A stretch of DNA of 64,000 nt from Leptolyngbya sp. PCC 7375. Its GTDB lineage: Bacteria > Cyanobacteriota > Cyanobacteriia > Phormidesmidales > Phormidesmidaceae. This document shows positions 37,316 to 46,087 of this stretch, one piece after another. The stretch lies in the NCBI RefSeq assembly GCF_000316115.1, contig NZ_JH993797.1, positions 2,652,486 through 2,716,485 of the forward strand. The letters are read 5' to 3'. The notes beneath the pieces were generated by a model, which was not told the origin of the DNA, made no database searches, and saw only the letters and a program-made list of their open reading frames with translations. Numbering within the stretch: position 1 is the first letter of the stretch; the number at the start of each line of letters is the position of its first letter. Position numbers and translations under genes: made by a program.

Positions 37316-37395
37316 AATGTCTCAGGTTGATACATGTTAGTCTAGACTTGCTATTGTCTGATTTTACTGTCCAAATTCAGGGGTTCACTTCAAAG

Positions 37396-39554
37396 ATGAA
37401 CCTCAAAGATGAGATCAGTAGCTGGCCCTCCGACAAGATTCAGGCTTCACATCTTGACCGCTTAGCGGCGGTATACGTGCGTCAATCAACCTTACAACAG
37501 GTCTCCGAGCACCAAGAATCGACACGCCTTCAGTATGGTCTCGCCAATCGAGCAAAAGCTCTGGGCTGGCAACCGGAACGAGTTCTGATTATCGATGATG
37601 ATTTAGGGAAGTCTGGTAGCAGTGTGGAGGGGCGAGTGGGCTTTCAGCGATTAGTGAGCGAGGTCGGGCTCAACCATGTTGGCCTGATATTAGGCATCGA
37701 AATGTCTCGCCTGGCCCGTTCCTCAAAAGATTGGCATCAACTGTTAGAAATCTGTGCACTGTTCGGTACGCTAATAGCAGATCTCGATGGCATTTATGAT
37801 CCGAGTCATTACAACGACAGGCTCTTGTTGGGGTTGAAGGGATCTTTTTCGGAGATCGAGCTCCACGTCTTGAAACAACGAATGCTACAAGGACGACTCA
37901 ACAAAGCTCAACGCGGTGAACTGGGATTTCATTTACCGATTGGGTATGTGCGTCGCCCATCGGGAGATATTTGCTTTGACCCGGATGAACAAGCTCAACA
38001 AGTCATTCGTCTCATCTTTCGCAAGTTTGAAGAATTAGGCACTGTCCATGCCGTATTACGTTACCTAGCCCTCCATCAAATTCAGCTTGGTGTGCGAGCC
38101 CTCCATGGGGCTAATAAGGGTGAACTAGAATGGCGACGTCCGAGTCGGTCTACGTTACTGAGTCTGCTCAATCATCCTGCGTACACGGGAGCCTATACCT
38201 ATGGCCGTAAACAAATTGACCCACGCAAACACAAAGCCGGTCGACCTCATGCGGGACTTGTTGTGAAACCACCTGAAGAGTGGTTAGTCCTGATTAAAAA
38301 CCATCATCCTGCCTATATTTCTTGGGAACAATATCAACAGAACCGTGCTCAACTTAAAGCGAATCAAAATCGTGCCAATGAACGAGGTAATGCTCGTCAA
38401 GGCAGGGCACTGCTCTCTGGCCTGGTCGTTTGTCAACGATGCGGGAATCGAATGAGTGTGCAGTATCACAGGAGAGGTGCCCCTCGTTATGTTTGTAGGC
38501 GTGAAGCTGCTGAGCATGGTGGCCCCCTTTGTCAATGCTTATCAGGAGATTGTTTAGACGAATATGTGACTGAACAAGTATTGGCAGCCTTAAAACCAGC
38601 AGCTATAGAGTTATCTTTGTCGGTAGCAATGCAGGTAGAACAAAACCGTTATGAACTTGACCAGTTATGGAAACAGCGTTTAGAACGGGCTAAATTTGAG
38701 GCTGAGCGTGCAGGGAGACACTATCGTTTTATAGAACCGGAAAATCGCTTGGTCGCAAGACAGTTGGCTCAAGATTGGGAAGCAAAACTAAGTGCGCAAA
38801 AACAACTTCAAGAAGAATATCAAAGATTCTGTTGCCAACAACCTAGGCAGCTTTCTGAGACAGAAAAACACTCAATTCGACAACTGGCTAATAGTCTTCC
38901 GGCTTTGTGGAATGCAGAAACAACAACCCATGCTCAGCGCAAAGAAATTATCCGGCAAGTAATTCAAGCTATTAGGGTGAAGGTGGAAGGAGAGAGTGAG
39001 TTGGTTCATGTTAATATTGACTGGGCGGAGGATTCTCTTCTCATGCTCGTATTATCCGACCTGTCGGAAAATGGTCTCAACTGAGTAACTACCCTCAGCT
39101 TTGCGAGTGCCTAACCCAATGTGCTCAGTCTAATATGACGGCTAACGAGATCATTACACGGCTTCACCAACAAGGGTTTTATCCCCCCAAACGCCAAAAA
39201 ACATTTACTCAGGAAATGGTTCGAGCCTTAATGCGCCAGCTAGGCTTGGGAAAGCAGAGCCCCCCTAAACCACACATCCTTTTAGCTGATAATGAGTGGC
39301 GGCTTCCTGATTTAGCCAGAGAATTGGATATGCCTGCGGCAACATTGCATAGTTGGGTTCAGCGAGGATGGGTTAAAAAAGCTAGACAGCTAACTCAGCC
39401 ACCCAAGTACTGGATTATCTGGGCCGACGACAATGAGCTTGAACGACTGAGGAAGCAGCGGCAACGTTCTGCACCCGACATCTTACATCAGCGGTGGAAA
39501 GGTGAAGACCCCACCGTTGCCCCTGACTCTGAAATGACTAAAACATCCCCTTGA
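37396..39554 (+). pseudogene. Large serine recombinase, copy B (one-base deletion)
   Basis: The gene starts at the ATG at 37396 (MNLKDEISSWPSDKIQ). It has the resolvase core with the catalytic Ser in YVRQSTLQQV, EMSRLARSSKDWHQLLEICA, a recombinase domain, and a zinc ribbon (CQRCGNRMSVQY). The frame fails near 39026 where GCGGAGG stands in place of GCGGGAGG. The rest continues in the next frame (RIIRPVGKWSQLSNYPQLCE) and the C-terminal domain is open to 39554. Protein identity with copy C is high throughout, but the DNA has many synonymous changes. Confidence 0.87.
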
Positions 39555-39566
39555 AGGAATAGCCGA

Positions 39567-39671
39567 ATGACACTATCTGAAAATAAGTCCTTACTTATGA
39601 CACCTCAATATGATGATTTAGACATTGATGGAGGTATTGAGGCTAGTACATCGAATAATAATGGCGATTGA
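39567..39671 (+). CDS. Short ORF through the right end of element B
   Basis: A 34-codon frame with GAAGGAAT upstream of the ATG. It encodes DIDGGIEAST across the right terminal repeat and stops 20 bases into istA sequence. The GGIEA peptide is shared with the equivalent frames of A and C. Confidence 0.35.
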   Translation: MTLSENKSLLMTPQYDDLDIDGGIEASTSNNNGD

Positions 39672-40708
39672 CATCAATGTGATAATCCGGATTGACCTTC
39701 GCCCGCTTCCAGGCCGCAAAGACAAATGGACAGCGAGGTAATGGCTTCAGTGCGCCTTGATCTACCCGCTCAAACAGTTCACGACGAGACACCCCATAGG
39801 CGTACATCGTCCGGTCATTGAGTTGCTTGAGTAAGGGGCGCATCGCCGCATTGAGATCACCCACACTCCCGAATGACTGATGCCGTAAGGGGGCTAAAAT
39901 TTGTCGTTCGACTTCCTGGACCGCTTTTTCCACTTTAGATTTATCTCGGGGGGCTTTCGGTCTAGCTGGGATAACTGCCACCTGATAGTGCTCGGCAAAG
40001 TCTTGATAGCTTCGATTGATACCCGGTTCATAGCGACACGGATCGGTTACCCCTGATTTCAAATTGTCAGGCACAATCGAGGCGGGTACTCCCCCAAAGA
40101 ATGCTAAGGCCCGTTGGTGGGAGCCAATCCAATTCGGCAGAGTTTGACTGGCTGTGGCTTCGGCAAACGTATAGTTGCTCGCACCCAGACAAGCGACAAA
40201 GATTTGAGCGATTGTCACTTCACCGGTCACCGGCTGTGTGACGCGAACGGTAACCCCGCAATAATCTACAAACAGTTTCTCTCCGCCAGTATAGGTCTGC
40301 CGCATCGATAGATTCTGCCGCCCTTTCCAGCGGTTATAGCGACGGCAAAATTGTCCATAACTCAGCGTCCAATCACCTCGATCTAGCCCTTCTTGCCACA
40401 GCAATGGACAGGGTGACGCCTTTCGGCCCTAATTCACGGTGAACCGAGTCAAAATCGATCTCTGTTTTGGTGATGGCTGTCGCTGTTTTTTTGCCTAAAA
40501 AGGCTTGGGCCTCACTATCGCTCATAGTCTGAAGCTGCTCATACCTCAGGCCTTTTGCACTCGCTCGACGGATATAGTCTTGCACCGTTGAACGAGCCAC
40601 TACACAACTACGGGCGATCTCCGTTTGGTTATAACCGAGTTCATGAAGTCGGATGATTTCTCTAAATTTCACCATGGGCAGTAATTTTCCTTGTTGCTTG
40701 CCTGACAT
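39652..40708 (-). pseudogene. istA: istA, N-terminal part (frameshifted and truncated)
   Basis: Contains the helix-turn-helix (KFREIIRLHELGYNQTEIAR) and the DDE core (GGEKLFVDYCGVTV; PDNLKSGVTDP; PRDKSKVEKAVQEVE). A one-base insertion near 40405-40410 moves the frame between GPKGVTL and LLWQEGLDRGDW. The gene is then cut after NRHYYS by element B. Together with 32784-33275 it is one original istA. Confidence 0.88.
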
Positions 40709-40967
40709 CGGGATCTCTATAGCCTCACGTTCTGATTCGAACGCAGTCTAATGGACCCGTAGCAGTCGGGATAAATTACCTGCCGAGGTAGACGTGATTT
40801 CGCTGCCGAAGCACCATTACTCAGGTGCCCGAAGCTCATGCGATTAGGGTGCCGAGGAGAGCATCATTTTGCCGCCGAAGCGCACATCATTCCGCCGCCG
40901 AGGGGGACATCATTTTGCAGATATCGCATTACAATAGCTCTATTGTCGGTCTAATCGAACTTGACCA
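40709..40967. other. IS21 right end and junction to Uma2 gene
   Basis: Holds the IS21 right terminal repeats: several copies of a CATCATT(T/C)TGCCGCCGA-like box between about 40845 and 40919, then the duplicated heptamer GATATCG (40920-40926) and 41 bases of host DNA before the Uma2 start. Confidence 0.75.
40920..40926. repeat. IS21 target-site duplication, right
   Basis: GATATCG directly after the IS21 end (TTTTGCA), identical to 31825-31831. Confidence 0.85.
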
Positions 40968-41693
40968 GTGGTTTTACATTATGACCCTAAGCAGCAGTGT
41001 CTGCCTTCCTCTGCTGAGTTGCCCGACTCAGATGATACCCCTGTGGATAACGAGTTACAGAATTTAATCCCGAATCTACTTGAGGCAATTTTGGCGATGG
41101 CATGGCCTGACCGTCAGGATTGGTTTTTTGGTGTAGATATGGGGATTTACTACGCTCCATCAACACCCGCAGTTGTTCCTGATGGTTTCCTGAGCTTAGG
41201 GGTGGAACGCTTTATTGGCGAAGAGGGTCGCCTCAGCTATGTGATGTGGGAAGAGGACAATATTGCTCCTACCCTGGCGTTGGAGGTGGTTTCTAAAACC
41301 TATGGTGGGGAATACGAACGTAAAAAGGACATTTATGCGGATCTAGGCATTCGCTACTATGCCGTTTATCTGCCAAATCCATCTAGCAGCACGCGAGCTC
41401 GTCGGCAACGGCAGCCGCTAGAGGTTTATGAACTGGTGGATGGCACCTATCAGCTTTTGGAAGGTGAGCCAATATGGTTGCCTGAAATTGGTTTAGGGCT
41501 GGGACGTGAGCGGGGTACTTATCTGGGCCGTGAGCGGGAATGGCTCTATTGGTATGACCAAGATGGGAATCGGCTAATGACCCCAGAGGAAAGAGTTGAT
41601 CAGGCCCAGACTCAGGTTGATCAAGAGCAAGCTCGGGCTGATCGATTGGCGGAAAAGTTAAGAGAGCTGGGAGTTGACCCAGACGCACTGTAG
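40968..41693 (+). CDS. Uma2 family endonuclease-like protein
   Basis: A 241-residue Uma2/DUF820 protein. The acidic core is visible as FFGVDMGIYY, SYVMWEEDNIAPTLALEVVS and YGGEYERKKDIYADLGIRYY, matching the D-x(n)-E-V-x-S-x(n)-K nuclease-fold pattern. A coiled C-terminal tail (QAQTQVDQEQARADRLAEKL) is typical. GTG start at 40968; no stronger start is seen. Biological role of Uma2 proteins is unclear; they are abundant in cyanobacteria. The IS4 inserted in or near its stop codon region (target duplication at 41692-41700). Confidence 0.85.
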   Translation: MVLHYDPKQQCLPSSAELPDSDDTPVDNELQNLIPNLLEAILAMAWPDRQDWFFGVDMGIYYAPSTPAVVPDGFLSLGVERFIGEEGRLSYVMWEEDNIAPTLALEVVSKTYGGEYERKKDIYADLGIRYYAVYLPNPSSSTRARRQRQPLEVYELVDGTYQLLEGEPIWLPEIGLGLGRERGTYLGREREWLYWYDQDGNRLMTPEERVDQAQTQVDQEQARADRLAEKLRELGVDPDAL

Positions 41694-41700
41694 GATTTTC
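41692..41700. repeat. IS4 target-site duplication, left
   Basis: AGGATTTTC, repeated exactly at 45581-45589. It overlaps the last bases of the Uma2 gene. Confidence 0.85.
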
Positions 41701-41720
41701 CTTAAAGGGTGACAGCGTAG

Positions 41721-42080
41721 CTATAAAGCTTGTTCCATAAGGGACAGAGCAAGAAAACCCCGTTGAAAATAGAGTCGTTTATTAGGTTTGAGAGCGATCA
41801 ACTTCAAGGCCGAATCCGCCCATATATCCATGGCATATATCCACCGTTGCCCATACAAACCCAAGCTAAAATCACTGTGATAGGGAGCCTTGGTCGAGTG
41901 TCTTTTGATACATCCAGCGTACTCGTCTATCCGTAATGCTTGCATGCGTTGTCCGTGCATTGTAGCCAAACTATAGGCGAGCACAATGACCACCACCAAG
42001 GCTAAAAAGCGACGGTCGTTCACCTTGGTATCCTCCAAGTGATAGCCCCCGGTTTTACAATCTTTAAAAAATTGTTCAAT
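41721..42080 (-). pseudogene. IS4 transposase, C-terminal part
   Basis: Begins at the element C junction with IEQFFKDCKTGGYHLEDTKV and ends LYFQRGFLALSLMEQAL. It follows the RWG of the other fragment, so the break is within the conserved Y-R-x-R-W-x-I-E-x-F-F motif holding the catalytic Glu. Confidence 0.9.
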
Positions 42081-42136
42081 GCGCCAGCCATAATACCCCT
42101 ATAAAGACGAAGCCTTCTCAATACCCTACCGTTAGA

Positions 42137-42389
42137 TTGAGGGGGTTACTCCGCTTGGTTGAACTCGTCGCCAAAATAAAGGCAAGTGAGCCATTGCACG
42201 AAAAGGAAGAATATCCATGTCAGAGCGAAACGAGTCCCCCCGTCTGCCTGTCCTCCGAGGAAGGAGCTGTGGCAACGGTTGCCGCAACTGAAGCGGCAGA
42301 GACTGATCAATGTCTTGAGCCAACTGCTGGAGAATCATCTGAGTGCCCAGTCAGGACAGGAGGTGACGAATGAGTCTCCCAACGAATAG
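42137..42389 (+). CDS. Small ORF of element C (two frames joined at poly-C)
   Basis: First frame from a TTG at 42137 (RGLLRLVELVAKIKA, then CQSETSPPV), second frame from the C6 tract (42236-42241) onward (PPSACPPRKELWQRLPQLKR, then LINVLSQLLENHL) to a stop at 42389. The end overlaps the recombinase start by 20 bases. Copy B has the same pair of frames with the same +1 relation, which suggests one protein made by frameshifting. The product is a small, helical, unknown protein. Confidence 0.5.
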
Positions 42390-44511
42390 CAGCCACTGGC
42401 CTTCAGAAAAAATACAAGCCCATCATCTGGACCGGTTAGCGGTGGTCTATGTTCGTCAGTCAACCTTGCAGCAGGTGAGCGACCATCAAGAATCGACCCG
42501 ACTCCAGTATGGATTAGTGGGGCGAGCCGAAGCCCTAGGCTGGAGAGCCGAGCGTGTGCTGACCATTGATGATGATTTAGGAAAGTCAGGCAGTAGCGCT
42601 GAAGGACGTTTAGGCTTTCAACGTCTTGTCAGTGAAGTGGGTCTCAATCATGTGGGGTTAATATTAGGAGTAGAGATGTCCCGGTTGGCCCGTTCATCGA
42701 AAGATTGGCATCAACTGTTGGAAATCTGTGCCCTATTCGGCACACTGATAGCCGACCTGGACGGCATCTATAATCCGAGTGATTACAACGACAGGCTCTT
42801 GCTTGGGTTGAAAGGATCGTTCTCGGAGATAGAGCTCCACATCCTCAAACAGCGAATGATTCAGGGAAAGCGTAACAAAGCTGAACGAGGGGAATTGGGC
42901 TTCAATGTGCCCATCGGCTATGTGCGTCGTCCCTCTGGGGAAATACACTTTGACCCAGACGAACAAGTACAACAGGTGGTGCAGCTGATCTTCAGAAAAT
43001 TTGAGGAATTGGGGACCCTCAATGCCGTACTCCAGTACCTAGTGACCCATCATATTCAGATTGGGGTACGGGTATTATCGGGACCGACAAAAGGCGATTT
43101 AGAATGGCATCGGCCCAATCGAGCGACATTGCAAAATCTCCTGAGACATCCAACCTATGCTGGGGCCTATGCCTATGGACGCAGACAAGTAGACCCTCGA
43201 AAAAAGAAAGCGGGACGACCTCATACCGGCAGAGTGGTTAAGCCTTGCGAGGAATGGCTGGTCTTGATCAAAGATCACCATCCGGCGTACATTAGCTGGG
43301 AAAAATACCAGCAGAATATTGCTCAACTCAAGTCCAATCAGAACCGCAGTAATGAACAAGGACATCCCCGTCAAGGGGTTGGGTTACTGTGTGGGTTGTT
43401 AGTGTGTGGTCGATGTGGGGGTCGCATGGCGGTTCAGTATTCCCATGGACAAGATCATCATCGCTATATCTGCGCCCGAGAGAAAGTCGATTATGGGGGT
43501 GAGATTTGCCAACACTTGTCGGGTGCTTGTTTAGATGAGTATGTTGTTGACCAAGTTTTACAGGCCCTGGAACCCGCCGCATTAGAGTTGTCACTGGCCG
43601 CTGCAAGACATCTTGAAGAAGACCGATTAGAACTCGACAAGGTGTGGCACCAACGACTTGAGAGAGCCCAATTTGAGACTGATAGAGCCAGACGACATTA
43701 CCAGTTAGTAGAGCCAGAGAACCGTTTGGTCGCCAGACAATTAGCCCAAGAATGGGAAGCTAAATTGCAAGCTCAACAACAACTCCAAGAAGACTATGAA
43801 CGTTTTTGTTGCGAGAAGCCCAAACAACTATCACCCGACCAACAACAACAGATTCGAAGACTTGCTCAAGACCTGCCTGCCTTATGGTCTGTGCCAACAA
43901 CAACTCAGGCTCAACGCAAAGAAATCATCCGGCAGGTGATTGATAAAATCATTGTCACTGTTGAAGGCACAAGTGAACAGGTTCAGGTTATGATTGAGTG
44001 GTCGGGAGGATTCTCCTGTCAAGCTCAAATTATTCGTCCGGTGGCAAAATGGACACAACTGAGTTACTACCCTCAGTTATGTGAGCGGCTAGAGCAACTG
44101 GTCGAGGCCAATTTAACAACCGATGAAATAGTTGACTGCTTGCATCAAGAAGGGTTTCGTCCACCCAAACGACGTCAAACCTTCACTCGAGAAATCGTCC
44201 AAACCTTGATACGCCATCTCGGACTCCGGCCTCGTCCATTGCCTAAAGCCAGAGAGCCCCTTTCTGAGCATGAGTGGTGGCTCCCTGAGTTAGCGGTCAC
44301 GCTGGGGATGCCCACCGTGACCCTATACAACTGGGTGCGACGTGGTTGGGTCAAAGCCCGGCAGCAACCCACGTCCCCAAAACACTGGATCATTTGGGCC
44401 GATGAGATTGAACTGGAACGATTAAGAACCCATCGGCAACGGCCTGTCGGTGACATTCTACGGCAACGTTGGAAAGGCAAAGTGCCCACGATTGCAATCC
44501 CACCTGAGTAA
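42370..44511 (+). CDS. Large serine recombinase
   Basis: A 713-residue intact recombinase. The resolvase domain has catalytic Ser31 in VYVRQSTLQQV and EMSRLARSSKDWHQLLEICA with the active-site arginine; the recombinase domain follows (about 180-300: NAVLQYLVTHHIQIGVRVLS, TLQNLLRHPTYAGAYAYGRR). A zinc ribbon (CGRCGGRM with a second Cys pair in YICAREKV and EICQ) and a coiled coil come next. The last 140 residues form a winged or MerR-like DNA-binding domain (LPELAVTLGMPTVTLYNWVR, RGWVKARQ). It should cut and rejoin DNA at a 2-base core through a phosphoserine link. Confidence 0.93.
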   Translation: MSLPTNSSHWPSEKIQAHHLDRLAVVYVRQSTLQQVSDHQESTRLQYGLVGRAEALGWRAERVLTIDDDLGKSGSSAEGRLGFQRLVSEVGLNHVGLILGVEMSRLARSSKDWHQLLEICALFGTLIADLDGIYNPSDYNDRLLLGLKGSFSEIELHILKQRMIQGKRNKAERGELGFNVPIGYVRRPSGEIHFDPDEQVQQVVQLIFRKFEELGTLNAVLQYLVTHHIQIGVRVLSGPTKGDLEWHRPNRATLQNLLRHPTYAGAYAYGRRQVDPRKKKAGRPHTGRVVKPCEEWLVLIKDHHPAYISWEKYQQNIAQLKSNQNRSNEQGHPRQGVGLLCGLLVCGRCGGRMAVQYSHGQDHHRYICAREKVDYGGEICQHLSGACLDEYVVDQVLQALEPAALELSLAAARHLEEDRLELDKVWHQRLERAQFETDRARRHYQLVEPENRLVARQLAQEWEAKLQAQQQLQEDYERFCCEKPKQLSPDQQQQIRRLAQDLPALWSVPTTTQAQRKEIIRQVIDKIIVTVEGTSEQVQVMIEWSGGFSCQAQIIRPVAKWTQLSYYPQLCERLEQLVEANLTTDEIVDCLHQEGFRPPKRRQTFTREIVQTLIRHLGLRPRPLPKAREPLSEHEWWLPELAVTLGMPTVTLYNWVRRGWVKARQQPTSPKHWIIWADEIELERLRTHRQRPVGDILRQRWKGKVPTIAIPPE

Positions 44512-44555
44512 CCCTCCTCACACCGTCACTGTTAACTCTTCACCGGAGAATACAA

Positions 44556-44678
44556 ATGGAAAACCATCAGCCTATGACTAAGCAACCTCGGCATAAAGAG
44601 GGAGATGACTATGGGGGTATTGAGGCTGGCGTATCTCTATCCCCCAGCGACAACGATAAATCTTTAAGGTTTGTTTGA
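44556..44678 (+). CDS. Short ORF through the right end of element C
   Basis: A 40-codon frame with GGAG seven bases before its ATG. It encodes YGGIEAGVSL through the right terminal repeat and ends in IS4 sequence. The same start and GGIEA peptide occur in copies A and B. Confidence 0.4.
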   Translation: MENHQPMTKQPRHKEGDDYGGIEAGVSLSPSDNDKSLRFV

Positions 44679-45502
44679 GGGTGGGGAGATTTGTCAGGAT
44701 ATACCAGGGGTCTTTCGGTCCTTTCTTGCGGTACTTACGTTTCCAATAAACCGCCAGATTAAAGGGACCTAATCCGTCTCCTTTATTCCCTCTAATGCCG
44801 ACATAAAATTGAGACATGCCCGGCTTGAATCCTTGGTCTTTGAGGACTTCGTACTCGTCACCAGGGTGTGGTTGGAAGTGGAAGTCTTTTTTCTGACGCA
44901 AGGCAAAGTATACCCCTTGTTGGTCCAGCCATTCAGCCAATTTTGGACTATGAAATTCTCGGTCTCCTATCACCAACGTTGGATAGTGTTTCAATAATTT
45001 CAGAGCGATTTTTAAGACTCGTTTTTGGGTCCTCAGATTACTGTTGCCGACATGATCTAATAGCTCCCAATATAGGGGTAATGCATGGGTGCCCCATACC
45101 AGGGTCACCATAAACAGATTACGCTCTTTCCATTGCGTTCGGTCTATCGCAATCAACCAATATCCATACTTCTGATGAGCTTTTTTTTAACCGACGACGC
45201 TGATCTCGATTGAGACAATGACCGGTTTGAGCTTGGCGAATCCAATATTTGATCAACGGAAACCACAACACTTTAAGGCTCAGACGAGGGAGGACTAAAA
45301 ACCGTTGTAGGTTCCGTTTACGACTCGCATATTTGATCGGTTGAGGAAATAGACTGGCTAAGGCACCCAGGGTGACTTGACGATGCGCTTGTATCAAAAG
45401 TAACACCAGCTCTAGGGTTAGATACTGCTGCTCGCTCAAATGCTTACGGCAAATTGTTTGGTATACTGAAGGCAACATTTTTATTTTTTGTGGGGGATGC
45501 AT
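44639..45502 (-). pseudogene. IS4 transposase, N-terminal part (frameshifted)
   Basis: Starts at 45502 (PSVYQTICRKHLSEQQYLTL). The DDE region is in a second frame (IAIDRTQWKERNLFMVTLVW, VIGDREFHSPKLAEWL) up to YRCRWG at the element C junction. The frames meet at an A8 tract (45181-45188 on the minus strand); A7 would give an uninterrupted R-L-K-K-A-H-Q-K-Y-G-Y reading. The tract may be a real insertion, a transcriptional slippage site or an assembly error. Confidence 0.88.
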
Positions 45503-45580
45503 AGTCCCCTATTTTTTTGCCTTCCTATTTTCCCAAATCATTGCCAAATATAGACTTTAAGTTCCTTGTCACCCTTTAAG

Positions 45581-45589
45581 AGGATTTTC
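45581..45589. repeat. IS4 target-site duplication, right
   Basis: AGGATTTTC, identical to 41692-41700. Confidence 0.85.
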
Positions 45590-45669
45590 ATGCCCATCGA
45601 CTTGTTAAGGACCGTGTTGTTTGAGATCGCGCAAAAAAACTCAGTCCTGGGCGCACTCCGCTAAATTTT

Positions 45670-45987
45670 TCAAGAATGTGCCGACATCGTGTCATTATTA
45701 TTGACCGCAGCATTTCCTACAGGACCATAGTTATTTTGAATATTTTGAACTTTCTCAGTCACTGGATTTGCCTCAACAATGATAGGCCTAGTGGCCAGTA
45801 GTTTAGCAATTTCTCCCATATCGGCACTATGTCGTTTATGATCAGCAATTTCCCGATTTTTAGCTTTTAACTCAGTGCGATACTGCTCTTCCTTCAGCGA
45901 CAACTGCATTTCATAGAATCCTTGCAAATCTTCGACAAAGATCTGGAAAATTTTCAACGCTGGTTGATCCGCCTTGACTAGCTCCAC
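45670..45987 (-). CDS. Hypothetical protein, coiled-coil
   Basis: A 105-residue frame from a GTG at 45987. The first two thirds are a charged helix (YEMQLSLKEEQYRTELKAKN) followed by an extended tail ending NYGPVGNAAVNNND. Similar helix-plus-N-Y-G-x-V-G-N tails occur in larger cyanobacterial proteins, so this could be a C-terminal remnant. No good ribosome binding site is seen. Function unknown. Confidence 0.5.
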   Translation of the reverse strand: MELVKADQPALKIFQIFVEDLQGFYEMQLSLKEEQYRTELKAKNREIADHKRHSADMGEIAKLLATRPIIVEANPVTEKVQNIQNNYGPVGNAAVNNNDTMSAHS

Positions 45988-46030
45988 CGCCTATATAACC
46001 TAATTTACGTGAACATGCTTAAAAAACAAA

Positions 46031-46058
46031 AAGCCCTTCAGGCTTCGCTGAAGGGCTT
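46031..46058 (-). terminator. Terminator of the psaAB transcript
   Basis: Perfect 11-base arms at 46031-46041 and 46048-46058, loop of six, with A/T runs on both sides. It lies about 30 bases after the psaB stop and would work in both directions. Confidence 0.93.
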
Positions 46059-46087
46059 TTTTCATTCTCCTAAGAGAGCTTCAAACG

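Larger units (their letters stand above)
36124..37387 (+). mobile_element. IS3 family insertion sequence
   Basis: Imperfect terminal inverted repeats of about 21 bases (left TGACCCCCAAAATTAGGACAG; right, read inward, TGAACCCCTGAATTTGGACAG) enclose orfA and orfB. The flanking bases TAG and CTT are not duplicated. It sits between the small ORF and recombinase of element B. Confidence 0.88.
35838..39651 (+). mobile_element. Serine-recombinase element, copy B (divergent, carries an IS3)
   Basis: A diverged relative of copies A and C. The left end ACTAGCCATAATGCCCCCAT and the inverted right end GGTATTGAGGCTAGTAC are imperfect terminal repeats with the same core as A and C. It has the same gene order, but an IS3 element (36124-37387) separates the small ORF from the recombinase, and the recombinase has a one-base deletion. 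Its right end joins directly to istA (CGAATAAT). Confidence 0.75.
31832..40919 (-). mobile_element. IS21 family element split by nested insertions
   Basis: The outer element of the nested block. Its ends share TGCA, a CTCGGC/CTTCGGC motif and repeated AATGATGTCC-like boxes (left end about 31832-31890, right end about 40850-40919), as expected of IS21 multiple terminal repeats. istB is intact. istA is split at its YSVP motif by elements A and B (33283-39651). The identical heptamers GATATCG outside both ends show that everything between was inside one IS21 copy. Confidence 0.9.
42081..44638 (+). mobile_element. Serine-recombinase element, copy C (intact)
   Basis: A 2,558-base element with imperfect terminal inverted repeats (left GCGCCAGCCATAATACCCCT; right, read inward, CGCCAGCCTCAATACCCCC). 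The IS4 sequence resumes on both sides at the dinucleotide AT. It holds the small two-frame ORF, an intact 713-residue serine recombinase and a short 3' ORF. This compact plan, a large serine recombinase in an insertion-sequence-sized unit, does not match an IS family I can name. Confidence 0.75.
41701..45580 (-). mobile_element. IS4 family element interrupted by element C
   Basis: Terminal inverted repeats CTTAAAGGGTGACA at 41701-41714 and its complement at 45567-45580, bordered by a perfect 9-base target duplication. The transposase gene is on the minus strand and is split by element C (42081-44638). Confidence 0.9.

Noticed and set aside
36121..37390. Target-site duplication for the IS3 element
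   Set aside because: TAG on the left and CTT on the right do not match.
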